From: Mnemiopsis leidyi
Taxonomy: Eukaryota > Ctenophora > Tentaculata > Lobata > Bolinopsidae
Length of the DNA stretch: 38,583 nt
Direction: 5' to 3'
Assembly: GCA_000226015.1 (NCBI GenBank)
Contig: JH153464.1
Span: 105,247 to 143,829 of the forward strand
Below, piece after piece: positions 12,001-27,289 of this stretch (the first letter of the stretch is position 1; every line of letters starts with the position of its first letter). A program made the translations under genes and the position numbers. Under the pieces are notes generated by a model. That model had not been told where the DNA came from, did not search any database, and saw only the letters and a program-made list of their open reading frames with translations.

Positions 12001-14238
12001 GCCTATTGCCTAATCATTAATGAAATTACTTGACGCTCCGACACCAAATACATACAATTTCAAATTTTTGATGACATCGTCATTGGCCAAACCCCCTCCC
12101 CCCTCGTCATCAATCGTCATCATTTGGAATCCCCCTCCCCCAGGTGATGACGTCATATATAAACGACCCCTTACCCCCAGCCCCCTTCTAATTCAAGAAT
12201 CTCTAAACAAACAGGCTAGTTAACCTTGTAATTACATTTGGCAAATAATCGGGAGCAAATAAAAGTACAATTAGAGATTAAAACTAATTATTGTTTTGCT
12301 AAATTGTTCAAAACATTCTTGAAATATTAAAAATTGAATTTTTGTCTTACATAAAGATCACAACAAAAGCCGAAATACTTGCTTTTCTAGCCAACTGTTC
12401 AATAACTAGCAGATAAATGGATATTTTCTTTAAACAACTGAACAAGTGAAACTGATTTTTATTTTCTTCTTATAAACAACGCCTCTCTCAGCCACGGTTA
12501 AATAGCTTCACAAACCACCAGTAACCACTATTTACCAATTACCATGGTGACCATGGTAACAACTCGTAGCTATGATAACCATGACAACCATGATAACGAC
12601 TAGTTTTAACCATAGTAACCACCAGTTACCATGATAACTATTAGTTACCATGCTAACCACTAACCAGTAACCACTGTTTTCCATGGTTACCACTAGTTAC
12701 CACTATTTAGCATGGTAATCACTAGTTAGCATGCTAACCATGGTAACCAATCTTAATCACCCGACAATATCTATCACATGATAAACAAACTTATCTTTTA
12801 TTGACACTTTGGGGGCCGTAAGATTTACACGATTTTTGACCATTTGGCCCAGGTCAGGTTGAAATGGTCATGATCGTGGTTAAAATCTTGATATGACCAT
12901 GGTCAAATGATCATTAATTTTGACTGTGGCCATTGCCGAGACGGCAACATGACCATGGTCTGGTCAAATATTCAAAAATTTAACATTGACCATAGCAAAA
13001 TTTTTCCCTGGTCAATGGTCAATGGTCATGGTCATTGGTCTTACCCCCCCTCCTACTAAATTACCAGGTATACTTTTATATTTAAGAAATTCCCAAACTT
13101 CTATACAAAATTTATAACGTAGAGAGACAGATCGCATCATGTCAACAGCATTGTTCAATTAGGGGTTTAAAATCTATAAAAATAAATTAAACTACCTCAT
13201 TTAATATTCATGTGACTGGTGAGCAATAGTGCAAGTAGTATTACGCGGTGTAAAACAGAATAAAACTTGAAATCAGCACATTCATAGCAACTAAAATTTC
13301 ACTGCATTTTTGACATTTCATATTTTCTGTGTTCCACCTCCTCATCCGAGTCCATTAGTTTTTCAAAAACTCTGAAAAATTCAAAAGTCATATGAAAAGT
13401 ACACAACTTGGTTCTAATATCAACATTTGAATAATGTTTTCCCGTATCTTGCCATTTGGGCCCAAAGGGCCCAAATGGCAAGATTGTTTTGATACGTTTT
13501 GTGCACGTGCACAAAAAGTACAAAACAAGGGTTGGCGATCGACAGCGTAATTTTGGAATATTAGCTNNNNNNNNNNNNNNNNNNNNNNNNNNNNNNNNNN
13601 NNNNNNNNNNNNNNNNNNNNNNNNNNNNNNNNNNNNNNNNNNNNNNNNNNNNNNNNNNNNNNNNNNNNNNNNNNNNNNNNNNNNNNNNNNNNNNNNNNNN
13701 NNNNNNNNNNNNNNNNNNNNNNNNNNNNNNNNNNNNNNNNNNNNNNNNNNNNNNNNNNNNNNNNNNNNNNNNNNNNNNNNNNNNNNTTTTTGGTCATTTT
13801 ATTTGCAGTCATTCTTGAAATTTTTTTTATACTATGTTAGTGAAAACACAGTATTTCAACAGATTTCTGAATCATAATTTTTTCTTAAAAATTTTTCTTC
13901 TGATTTTGTGAAATTCTGATAAAAATTTTCAAAAAACATCAAAAATTTTCCAAAAAACTCCTATAAATCCTAAAATTTTTTGATGACATCATCATTGGCC
14001 AAACCCCCCCTCCCCCTCGTCATCAATCATCATCATTTGGAACCCCCTCCCCCTAGGTGATGACGTCATATGTGAACGACCCCTTATTATAGTTTTATTA
14101 TAGTTCTATTATAGTTTATTATAGTTTTACACCTGTTATTCAAAATAGGACAAGATGCGTGCCCGTCGAAAAAGACAAAGACACCAGCGTGCCCAGCAAT
14201 TGCTACAAGTTAAGACAGATGATAAACCTGAAGTTTAG
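3081..14238 (+). CDS. Filamin-type Ig-like repeat / coiled-coil protein, 3' part of gene (15 exons)
   Basis: I do not recognise the protein. Exons that keep frame and have splice sites: 3081-3234, 4208-4326, 4455-4602, 4698-4780, 5263-5408, 5576-5642, 5914-6039, 8078-8209, 8418-8546, 9069-9170, 9444-9551, 9751-9849, 9970-10080, 11153-11257 and 14149-14238 (TAG). Together they give 1719 nt, or 572 residues. The first two exons resemble a filamin/ABP280 Ig-like repeat (GxGISAAVNGLDWYIVSLD, later YKLVLLYDGG). An acidic linker follows, then long charged helices (KEIEKKLEKYQ, RIKHQVEDIQ) and a basic tail ending DDKPEV. Most introns after exon 6 are phase 0. The intron after 4326 is GC-AG. An ATG at 3084 could be the start, but the Ig-like fold would then lack its first strand, so more 5' exons are likely. 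The last exon junction is less certain because a repeat-filled 2.9 kb intron with an assembly gap precedes it. Confidence 0.7.
5722..5886. repeat. 17-bp tandem repeat in intron
   Basis: About nine copies of TTACTAATAAGTAAACT in direct tandem, some partly deleted, fill the end of the intron between exons 5576-5642 and 5914-6039. The array ends 28 bp before the next exon, close to where branch point and polypyrimidine tract should be. Confidence 0.8.
6454..6990 (-). CDS. Single-exon putative secreted protein, nested antisense in an intron
   Basis: A 178-residue ORF starts at ATG 6990 and is intact to its stop. Residues 1-19 are a good signal peptide: Lys at position 2, then a hydrophobic core LSLILAWILVAAVEG. 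The predicted mature part has three cysteines (C21, C78, C166), alternates polar and hydrophobic residues as in a beta-rich fold, and has no other membrane segment. It lies wholly inside the 2.0 kb intron 6040-8077 of the filamin-like gene, on the opposite strand. The length, signal peptide and codon use argue against a chance ORF. I recognise no family and name no function. The odd number of cysteines would allow one disulphide plus a free thiol or a dimer (inference). Confidence 0.6.
   Translation of the reverse strand: MKSTLSLILAWILVAAVEGGCGWRKVNRGEEINFNWETHILEVKTDGITSITDEDKQLENYLGTERKTEDNVLRIRNCYRNGFTYFDVTLNEEVISTFFQKPPSELQWSFQKIKMLNKIVVRLAGTMVEELFQPLDEDKSDRLQFGSGDTISRLYRVKSIDGDVNCLLPGKVTTQTIL
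8531..8990. repeat. 54-bp tandem repeat spanning an exon 3' end and its 5' splice site
   Basis: Nine or so copies, starting at 8531, 8585, 8639 and 8693 (period 54) and then less regularly near 8730, 8783, 8837, 8890 and 8946. The first copy overlaps the last 16 nt of the exon 8418-8546 and its donor. The unit is TGTACAAACTATTGAT, then GTGAGTTTG and a TAACTAT..CAGCACAGCATTATTATT tail. Copies 2, 3 and 9 keep a perfect GATGTGAGT donor. The others carry GATACGAG, GATATGAG or GATGCGAG. Confidence 0.85.
10295..10318 (+). repeat. 24-bp dispersed repeat, copy 1
   Basis: TAGTTGTTGAAAGTATTAAA followed by ACT is shared with 18581-18604. The flanks differ. It is probably the conserved edge of an older repeat. 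Confidence 0.5.
11410..12170. mobile_element. MITE-like DNA transposon, 761 bp, TTA target duplication
   Basis: The left end GGGGTCGTTCACATATGACG continues to TGACGTCA. The right end TGACGTCATATATAAACGAC runs to CCCC. They are inverted repeats of 23 bp with two mismatches. TTA flanks both sides (11407-11409 and 12171-12173), which fits the 3-bp TWA duplications of PIF/Harbinger-type elements. It contains no transposase ORF, so it would be non-autonomous. It sits in the last large intron of the filamin-like gene. Subterminal DNA is rich in CCCCCTCC and GTCATCAATCGTCATC words. Confidence 0.75.
12541..12745. repeat. Degenerate ACCATGGTAACCACTAGTT repeat
   Basis: Roughly ten imperfect units of about 20 bp are built from ACCATGGTAACC and ACTAGTTACC words. 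Many are palindromic at CCATGG, GTTACC/GGTAAC and ACTAGT, so the block can pair with itself in many registers. Confidence 0.65.
12840..13045. repeat. Degenerate GGTCAATGGTCA / TGACCATGGTCA repeat
   Basis: It holds clustered TGACCATGGTCA palindromes and direct GGTCAATGGTCA words, ending GGTCAATGGTCAATGGTCATGG TCATTGGTC near 13013-13040. Sequence type is distinct from, but reminiscent of, the preceding ACCATGG block. Confidence 0.6.
13446..13484. repeat. Perfect 18-bp inverted repeat with AAA loop
   Basis: Arm 13446-13463 (ATCTTGCCATTTGGGCCC) is exactly complementary to 13467-13484 around AAA. The right arm runs into the dispersed repeat B copy that starts at 13477. Confidence 0.8.
13477..13566 (+). 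repeat. Dispersed repeat B, copy 1 (cut by gap)
   Basis: It shares GGCAAGATTGTTTT, ATACGTTTTG, GTACAAAACAAGGGTTGG and GGAATATTAGCT in order with 26085-26178. The assembly gap begins immediately after AATATTAGCT. Confidence 0.8.
13567..13786. other. Assembly gap (220 N)
   Basis: A run of N lies between dispersed repeat B and MITE copy 2. The 5' end of that MITE and the rest of repeat B are probably hidden here. Confidence 1.
13787..14083. mobile_element. Second copy of the TGACGTCA-ended MITE (5' end in gap)
   Basis: It matches the interior and right half of the 11410-12170 element (for example TTGCAGTCATT, CAGTATTTCA and GATGACATCATCATTGGCC). It ends TGACGTCATATGTGAACGAC then CCCC, followed by TTA (14084-14086). 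It lies directly upstream of the last exon of the filamin-like gene, separated by a TTATTATAGTTTTA-type short tandem tract (14084-14130). Confidence 0.7.
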
Positions 14239-15113
14239 ACGGCCACTTAGATTGATGTGGTACAATATGAGCATTAAGGGGTTTTACTTTTGGCCAGTTT
14301 TACTGAAGGTAAATATTTGGACAGTTAGCACAAGTGGACTACGTTTTTGTCGGTATAGTCAATTTTCGCAACTATTGTAGCTTTGATTACCCGCAATTTA
14401 TTTTAACTATTTGACCTTTAACCTTCAGAAACTTACCAATGGTGTGATGCATTAAAAAACTCTGTTTTCAGCACTTTTTCATATTAAGCCATGTGTATTT
14501 TGTAAATATCTGAATTGTAATATTACATATTTTATCAAGTTTAAACCAAATAAATGTAAAGTCAAAGCACTTGTTAGCCCTGAAGAATGTCATCCAGAAA
14601 ATAAAATTCAATAGTGTAGTCACAAGTTTAAATTTTCATCAAAACTGCCCACATAATGCCGAAATTTTCAACATCGATATTATTACTTAAGTACACGATC
14701 AATCTTGGTGATAATGATAAAAATTCCAGCCTAATTCCACTCGTACGCTTCGTTGACACTTGTATAAATTTTCACTTCAAGTGAGCACATCGAATATTGT
14801 TAATCTCTGCTTGAGAGCCCCAAACAAGAAATTAGTCCGACCTAATTTGATTGAATTGCCCAATATGCTTAATTTTAATCAAAGAAAGCTGTTTAAAAAG
14901 AACAAGTTTTTCTTTAACTCCATCCATATAAATACGATGTGCCCACCATGAACTTTATCGTGACCAGCTCTAAGATCGAATATAATAAACAATAAAATAA
15001 ACTGTCTGTTTAACAAATAACACGTTAAGAAATTCAGCACACTAATCGTAGGGACGCCAGATTACTGAATGGATTCTGACAAAGATTCCACAGATGCAAT
15101 GCAAATGTAGCTA
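14239..15113. other. Intergenic DNA between convergent genes
   Basis: This is the shared 3' side of the + filamin-like gene (TAG at 14236-14238) and the - ANP32 gene (stop at 15114-15116). AATAAA-like hexamers for the + gene occur at about 14548 and 14600. TTTATT near 14396 and TTTAAT near 14873 could serve the minus gene. I see no further gene. Confidence 0.5.
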
Positions 15114-21725
<6,612 letters not shown>

Positions 21726-22178
21726 GATAACTTGTCCTGAAATTATGCAACTGTTAGAGCTATGGTCCTAAGAATGTCTCATAAAAACAAGAACTTCTGA
21801 AAAAACGAGAAATTATAATTTCAGGCTCATTGAGAACATGGGGTGAATGTACGCTGAGATGTGTGGCATGCATGCATGTCCACTGGAACTAGCATGACAA
21901 ACAAACCCCAGTTTTTATTAACTATTTCAACACTACAAATAAATCAATTTATTGAGCAATGAATATGAAAATGGAATATTTTTTGGAGATTAACTGTGAT
22001 TTTCACTTGTTGTAACAACAAAATGATCATCATGACATTCATTGTCCTGTTTTTTTTCAAAGAAGGCTATATTTACTACACACCCAAATGGGCAACGCAA
22101 AACGTCATCACATTGCACACACATAAGAAAACATGTTTACTGTCATAATTTCCAATAAATTAATTTCAATTATTTTGT

Positions 22179-22230
22179 TACACCTGTGCCCAGACTTTTA
22201 CAGTTATACTGAAGGACTTCTGGAAGATTC
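22179..22230 (+). repeat. Dispersed repeat E, copy 1
   Basis: It shares ACACCTGTGCCCAGACTTTT, ACAGTTATACT and a GG(A/C)..TTCTGGAAGATTC-like end with 25903-25956 (about one difference in eight by eye). Confidence 0.6.
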
Positions 22231-22321
22231 TAGATCATTTAACAGAGACCCTCCTCATTTAACCCTCAATCAAGGTTTTCTGGTCATTAGGCTAAGTTGA
22301 CCCAAGAAAATTGTATTAGGA

Positions 22322-22393
22322 TTAGTGGATCCGGGAATCGAACCCTGATCCTAAGCATAGAAAGTCGGATAGATACCACTATACCACCAACCC
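22322..22393 (-). repeat. tRNA-like sequence (tRNA pseudogene or tRNA-derived SINE head)
   Basis: The minus strand reads GGGTTGGTGGTATAGTGG, with an A-box-like TGGTATAGTGG, and ends with GGTTCGATTCC, a perfect B box. Spacing suits a tRNA without a long variable arm. The loop CTTTCTA would place TTC (Glu) as anticodon, but the anticodon and acceptor stems do not pair well. It is therefore more likely a degenerate tRNA or SINE head than a working tRNA. Confidence 0.5.
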
Positions 22394-23692
22394 ATATTTA
22401 CCAATTTAAAACTTTATGGTTATATGGAGAGATTAGTTGACTGATATGTGATCATATTATCACACTTTGGAGCGAAATTTGGATAAAAAGCAAGATTGAT
22501 GCTTGTTGGGCAAGTGCAGTAGCAAGTGAGGCCTTGTTTTGAGGGGGGCATGTAAAAATGAGTCAAATCACACCCCTTCACCTATTTGCAAATCAAATCG
22601 TGCAGCTTTGTCAGCGGCGTAACGATGCCCCGGCAGCCTGCCCTACACCAGGGGTGCCAATCTTCTTGCAAGATTAACTGCGTGACTAGCAAAATCGCGT
22701 GGATGGTCAAATAACTTCACTATTTATTTAGATTTTTCGGCCATATTTTCACAAATAGCTCCTAGTAAGCCCTTATACCAGGGGTGCCACTTGGGGGGCC
22801 CTTATACCACCGAGGGGCACCAAATTGGCTACAGCTACAACGTTAAATAACCGGGGTTTAATGCAGGGTTCAAAAGCTGCGCATTGAGTGCTAACAAGAT
22901 ACAACTTTGTGCGCTAGTGATCACCCCAGGTTTAAGCATGTTGGACAGGATCTTTATCTCCATTGTGGAAGGAAAATCGACGGCTGGGATCAGCTCAAAA
23001 TCTTATATAAACTGTAAGGGCGACTAATTCTCTATTTATTTATATTTATTTATTTATACAAACTTTAATGCTGTATGTGAACAAATATGTATTCTCTTTG
23101 GGGGTGGGAGGGTAGGTTGACCACAATGTTTTGATCATTTAGCCACAGTCAAGTTAATCTACCATTGACCATCGGGTTAATTCTATACTTTAAAGTAAAC
23201 AATCAGACAAGCTTGACCTCGATAAGCACACACTTGTCCCACAAGTCAACGGCAAGAACCAAGTGCAGGCTGTGCAAGAATTTAAGATCAATATGAGCCA
23301 TCACCGGTTGGCAAAGGAAATCACCGACAGCTCTCAATTTCTAATATTCGAAATGTGACAATTTCAAGTTAGGGGCTCAAGATTTCAAAAATTGACTCCT
23401 GGTCGCAATTCATGGCAGGAGCCTCTTAATTTAGATGCAGTAGCAAAAGGTAGTAAGTTCGGAAATTCACCTTGAGATTAACATCACGAAGAACTTAATA
23501 GTAATAGTCGCTACTTGTAGTATAACTGACATTCTTGATTTACCGACTAATGACTATAGCTGATCCTCCTCCTTATTTTGCATCGGTTACAGTAGTAGTA
23601 AGAATCTTTAAAAGTACGAAATATCTCTTTACAAGAGCATCCTAGGTACTTTATAGATATCAGAACAAGAAAAAAAGATAAGAAAGCACTTT

Positions 23693-24136
23693 CTATTCAT
23701 CTTCTAACTTTTTCCATTCAATCCTGTCTAAGGCCAAATATCTAAGGTCTTCAAAATCAGTAATATTCCTAAGTAGTATGCCAAGATCTCTACGTCTCAA
23801 ATCGTTTCTTAATATATCTAATAAGTTTGAAGGAGGTCTTCCCCTTCTTCCAACCATAAAATTTTCAGCATTAATAGCAAATAACATGGAAAGATATGCA
23901 AGAGAGTCTTCTTGACCTCTTAGGATATGTCCAAGCATTCTCCAACGAAACTTTGATATTCTAACAGATAACGGTATAACATTACAACGAGCATACAATC
24001 TGTTATTGTTAATAAATCCTGTAGGCCACCTGATGTTAAGGATACTGCGAAGGTGTTTCTGATGAGCTATATCAAGTACGTTCAAAGAAGCTTGCGGTTG
24101 CAAGTTGCAGAAATTTTTACCGATATCTGTTATCAT
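23693..24136 (-). pseudogene. Non-LTR retrotransposon remnant, C-terminal end of reverse-transcriptase ORF
   Basis: A 147-residue frame has the layout seen at the C-terminal end of many LINE-type endonuclease/reverse-transcriptase proteins: HQKHLRSILNIRWPTGFIN, then KFRWRMLGHILR, then GRRGRPPSNLLDILRNDL. The reverse-transcriptase and endonuclease domains are missing upstream, so this is a 5'-truncated copy, the usual outcome of target-primed insertion. No intact element could be encoded here. Confidence 0.75.
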
Positions 24137-24774
24137 TTATTTATATACAGTTTACTGCGATTAAGTATCCAAGATTCCAATATTTCATATAATCATTGGG
24201 TCATTGTCATTGGGTCATTTTTAGAGCTCAAAACTGAACTAAAGTAATATTATAACGTTAGAAAAATTGTCAAATTTAGTCCCAAATGTCATTGTTTTGC
24301 CATTGCCTGAAAATGAGCAAAACACGAATATTTGTCTTATTTTGTCAAACCCTCATTCCTTTCCTGGGGACCTCAGTCTTTGAAAAGAAAGCCGTGTTAA
24401 CATTCTCCAGCAGCCGCGCGCCTAAAGTGCGTATGCACCTGGTTAAATCGATTGTTTTTCTCCGGGAATGAAATGTGCAGGATGGTTCACGCTGCAAAAT
24501 TTACAATTATAGACACTGGTTAAAGCAGTGTCGCCATTGCAAATGTGTCACTTCAAATTTCATTTATTGCTATAAACCATGCCCACTATAGCTCATATGT
24601 GCGCAAGCTGCTCTAAGATCGGCCAGCCCGCTCACACAGGGAGTTGTCGGTTAATCGACATGTCCAAACTTGATCGCGCCGCGCGCGCAATAATTTCTTC
24701 GCGTTGGGGGTTGCCGCTAGGCTTCACGGCAGCAGGTCAGGCAACATTGAGTTTTTATAACTAGAGCCCTTTTT

Positions 24775-24851
24775 GACGAGATTATATCCGTCTAACGTTC
24801 TAACGAAACGTTCAGCTTTAGCTGCGTGAGTCGGGTATCACCGCGACAATT
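24775..24851 (+). mobile_element. Family C element, copy 4, inserted in another repeat
   Basis: It begins ACGAGATTATATCCGTCTAA and ends GGGTATCACCGCGACAATT. A 12-bp direct repeat GAGCCCTTTTTG lies on each side (24763-24774 and 24852-24863). The centre contains an extra AACGTTCTAACGAAACGTTC and a CAGCT-TT-AGCTG stem. The uninterrupted equivalent CTAGAGCCCTTTTGCG occurs at about 1142-1157, which shows the empty site. Confidence 0.8.
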
Positions 24852-24926
24852 GAGCCCTTTTTGCGTGTAGCGGCCGCCGTGCGCGCGTCGTAAGAACCTA
24901 GTTAATTGAATGCTTAGTCTGGCAAC

Positions 24927-25008
24927 TTGTAGGTTAATAACCTACTATCGCGGCCATCACGCGCTCTCACGCATTTCGAAAAAATTTTAGACGCGCATCG
25001 CCCGTTGA
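24927..25008 (+). mobile_element. Short element D, copy 1 (82 bp)
   Basis: It begins TTGTAGGTTAATAACCTAC (a GTAGGTT/AACCTAC hairpin), continues TCGCGGCCATCACGCGCTCT and ends GACGCGCATCGCCCGTTGA. It is flanked by TCTGGCAAC (24918-24926) and TCTGACAAC (25009-25017), a 9-bp repeat with one mismatch. Confidence 0.65.
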
Positions 25009-25169
25009 TCTGACAACGCACACATATGGCCTAAACTGGTTTAACAACTTTGTTCACCCATCACGTCTATTCTTAATTGTATTCTGAGCTGCAATATAAT
25101 AACATATACATCACTAAGCTGAGTCATGTGTTTGATAATGATGCCAACATCATCACACCTAAACTCTTA

Positions 25170-25264
25170 TTGTAGGTTGATAACCTACTGTCGCGGCCAT
25201 CACGCGCTCTCACGCATTTCTGGCCTGGCGAATTTCGAAGAAATTCTAGACGCGCATCGCCCGT
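25170..25264 (+). mobile_element. Short element D, copy 2 (95 bp)
   Basis: Same ends and order as copy 1, with an extra TGGCCTGGCGAATTTC inside. It is flanked by a perfect 10-bp direct repeat TAAACTCTTA (25160-25169 and 25265-25274). It is GC-rich compared with its surroundings. Confidence 0.75.
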
Positions 25265-25902
25265 TAAACTCTTAAAGTATCTTAAAACTATAAATTAAAT
25301 AACTAGTACATTAAATCTTTAAAATAGCAAACATCCAAGTTAAATAAAACTAATTGATCATAATAAACTTCTTTTCAGCAACAAATGGGTTATTGCTACG
25401 AAAAATGATATGTTTAATTTTGTTCTACAAGTAACTTCTATTTTAATACGATTCAAAACTTCCTCCTGAATATTCCAATAATAACCACTACTAGAAGTTC
25501 CAAGGGCTCTAGATTACACTTGAAGGCCTCTAAATTACTTTTAAAATCATTTATAGATGATGCAATCTTTACCTCAATATGTAGCTTATTCTTGGATGAA
25601 ACAACTCTTTAACTGACAAAGTTTCTTTTTATACGGTTTACGGTTAATCTTAGAAGATTTACTATTTCCTAGGTTAAGATCTATATTTAGTCTAGACCTA
25701 CCGAAATTAAAAACTTCAGCCAGTTGGGATAAACCCCGAATAGCTTTTAAAACTTCAATCAGATCAACTCTTCAGCATCTCTCAGCAAGAATGGTCAGCT
25801 GAAGAATCTGCAGTCGTAAGGAAGACTTATTTAGAGAATAAATTAATGTTTTGGACCTCAACAAGTCAAAAAGGATCTGTTGTAATTGTAGTTTGTATTA
25901 TG

Positions 25903-25956
25903 TACACCTGTACCCAGGCTTTTACAGTTATACTTTGGGGGCTCCTGGACGATTCC
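25903..25956 (+). repeat. Dispersed repeat E, copy 2
   Basis: ACACCTGTACCCAGGCTTTT, ACAGTTATACT and CTCCTGGACGATTCC parallel copy 1 at 22179-22230. Confidence 0.6.
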
Positions 25957-26084
25957 ATGGTGGTGCTAAGTTTAGAAGTGATTGGTGTAGCACTGAATGG
26001 ATGTACAGTGATAATGACAAATTTTGCTTGACGTTCTCAGGCTAGGTCGATTGCCATAGTTGCACTTTCTGTTCAGTAATTCGC

Positions 26085-26178
26085 ATGGCAAGATTGTTTT
26101 AATACGTTTTGAGCGCGTGCACCCAAAGTACAAAACAAGGGTTGGCCATCAACAGTGCAAATTGGTGGAATATTAGCT
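26085..26178 (+). repeat. Dispersed repeat B, copy 2
   Basis: It matches 13477-13566 over about 90 bp with scattered differences (ATGGCAAGATTGTTTT, GTACAAAACAAGGGTTGG, GGAATATTAGCT). It continues past the point where copy 1 meets the gap. It lacks the inverted GGGCCC arm seen at copy 1. Confidence 0.8.
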
Positions 26179-26831
26179 CAAAAAGTACTCGTATGTATGT
26201 CCGTCCAAATGTCGGCGCGCAAGTTCCTCTATCATACTTTACAAACATGTATACGAATAGGATTATTGGTTTTAACTACTTCAGGCCATAGAATATTCTC
26301 CACATTATGCTATGTATGCATAATTGCCTTTATCATTGATTTGATGAGTACTACTAACGCAAGATGTAGACTCAAACAAGAGATACCATCAAAATTCTTT
26401 CAACTCAAGTTTTATTTAATAATTTGTCGAATGGCATATGGAGAGATGATTGTAAAACGATTTTGCCATATTTTCGGACCGTTAAAATTTTGGTCGTCGT
26501 AATAGAATCCGTCGCATTATTTTAAGCTTATACCTATTATTGTGGCTTCATCGATTCATTTTGTTCTTAAAAAGTAAGTGATATGATGGTGGGACAAATA
26601 AACAAAATATTCCATGATGAATTGAATCTCAAGTAATACGTTTTAATTTTGCAATAAATTAGTAAAACGTTTTATGAGAGACTAAGTCAAGATAAACAAT
26701 TTAATGCCAAACTCAACAAGCCATGTGATGCAGATATACTGTCATTGATCAGTCTAGAGTAAAATTTAGATTTTAGATTGAGATACTAAAATCAGCACTA
26801 ATCAGTAATCATCTTATTACTCAAGTCAAAG

Positions 26832-27211
26832 GTTACTGTCCATCGGGAAACTAATGATGTGTCTCTTCAACATGATCCGTATGCGAGTGCCATGAAGCGG
26901 ATTAAGGACAGGAGAGGTTTGCTTGTCCCACAGTTGGTAACCGTCAGACATATTCCGTTAGAAGTTAGTAATAAACCTAAATTTAAATCTTTGTTTACTA
27001 ATTATTGTCACTATTTCATGTGCCACGGTGGGGAAAGTAATGGAGTTGTTGAGGATAGCAGCCACTGTCGTTCTCCTATACCCTCAGGTGGATTAGAAGT
27101 CAAGTTGAAACTTACTTTCAAAGGCCTCAGAGACATGTGTACAAGATGAAGCAGCTTATCAGAAAATCTTACTTCTGGGAGTACACTGGAGAACAGCGTG
27201 AAACGGACTGA
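26832..27211 (+). pseudogene. HIRAN-domain coding relic, copy 2
   Basis: The frame from 26832 reads VTVHRETNDVSLQHDPYASA, then MKRIKDRRGLLVPQLVTV, RHIPLEVS, CHYFMCHGGESNGVVED and RRSPIPS-like SPIPSGGLEVKLKLTFKGL. The HRETN..HDPYA.A strand is the signature start of a HIRAN domain, and HIPLEVS its second conserved strand. Near 27139 a one-base loss shifts the frame; corrected by comparison with copy 1, the tail would run on to a TGA at 27209-27211. An insertion of about 28 bp after EVSN is absent from copy 1. HIRAN modules bind DNA 3' ends in HLTF-like proteins. Here no helicase follows, so this is a decayed or stand-alone HIRAN gene copy. Confidence 0.7.
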
Positions 27212-27289
27212 GTCAAGCCAGACTCCTTAGCGGAAGATGAAGAAATTGGTTTATAAGTTTTATTTTGTTTCAACATGATTTTATAGATT

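Larger units (their letters stand above)
21726..23690. other. Upstream flank of ANP32; no gene seen
   Basis: This stretch is where the ANP32 promoter should lie. It holds repeat E copy 1, a tRNA-like sequence, and two CAGGGGTGCCA words. The rest is unique-looking AT-rich DNA without coding signals. Confidence 0.45.
25265..26831. other. Non-coding stretch with repeat copies
   Basis: It contains repeat E copy 2 and repeat B copy 2. Several overlapping short frames exist around 25846-26500 but lack splice context or recognisable motifs. I see no gene. Confidence 0.45.

Noticed and set aside
22322..22393. Functional tRNA-Glu gene
   Set aside because: A and B boxes are good but the acceptor and anticodon stems do not pair, so it is kept only as a tRNA-like repeat.
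22649..22790. Two CAGGGGTGCCA words resembling hAT transposon termini
   Set aside because: They are in direct rather than inverted orientation, and no matching 8-bp duplication was found.
24286..24471. 61-codon frame with hydrophobic start
   Set aside because: It has no splice context, no motif and no conservation evidence, and the length is expected by chance.
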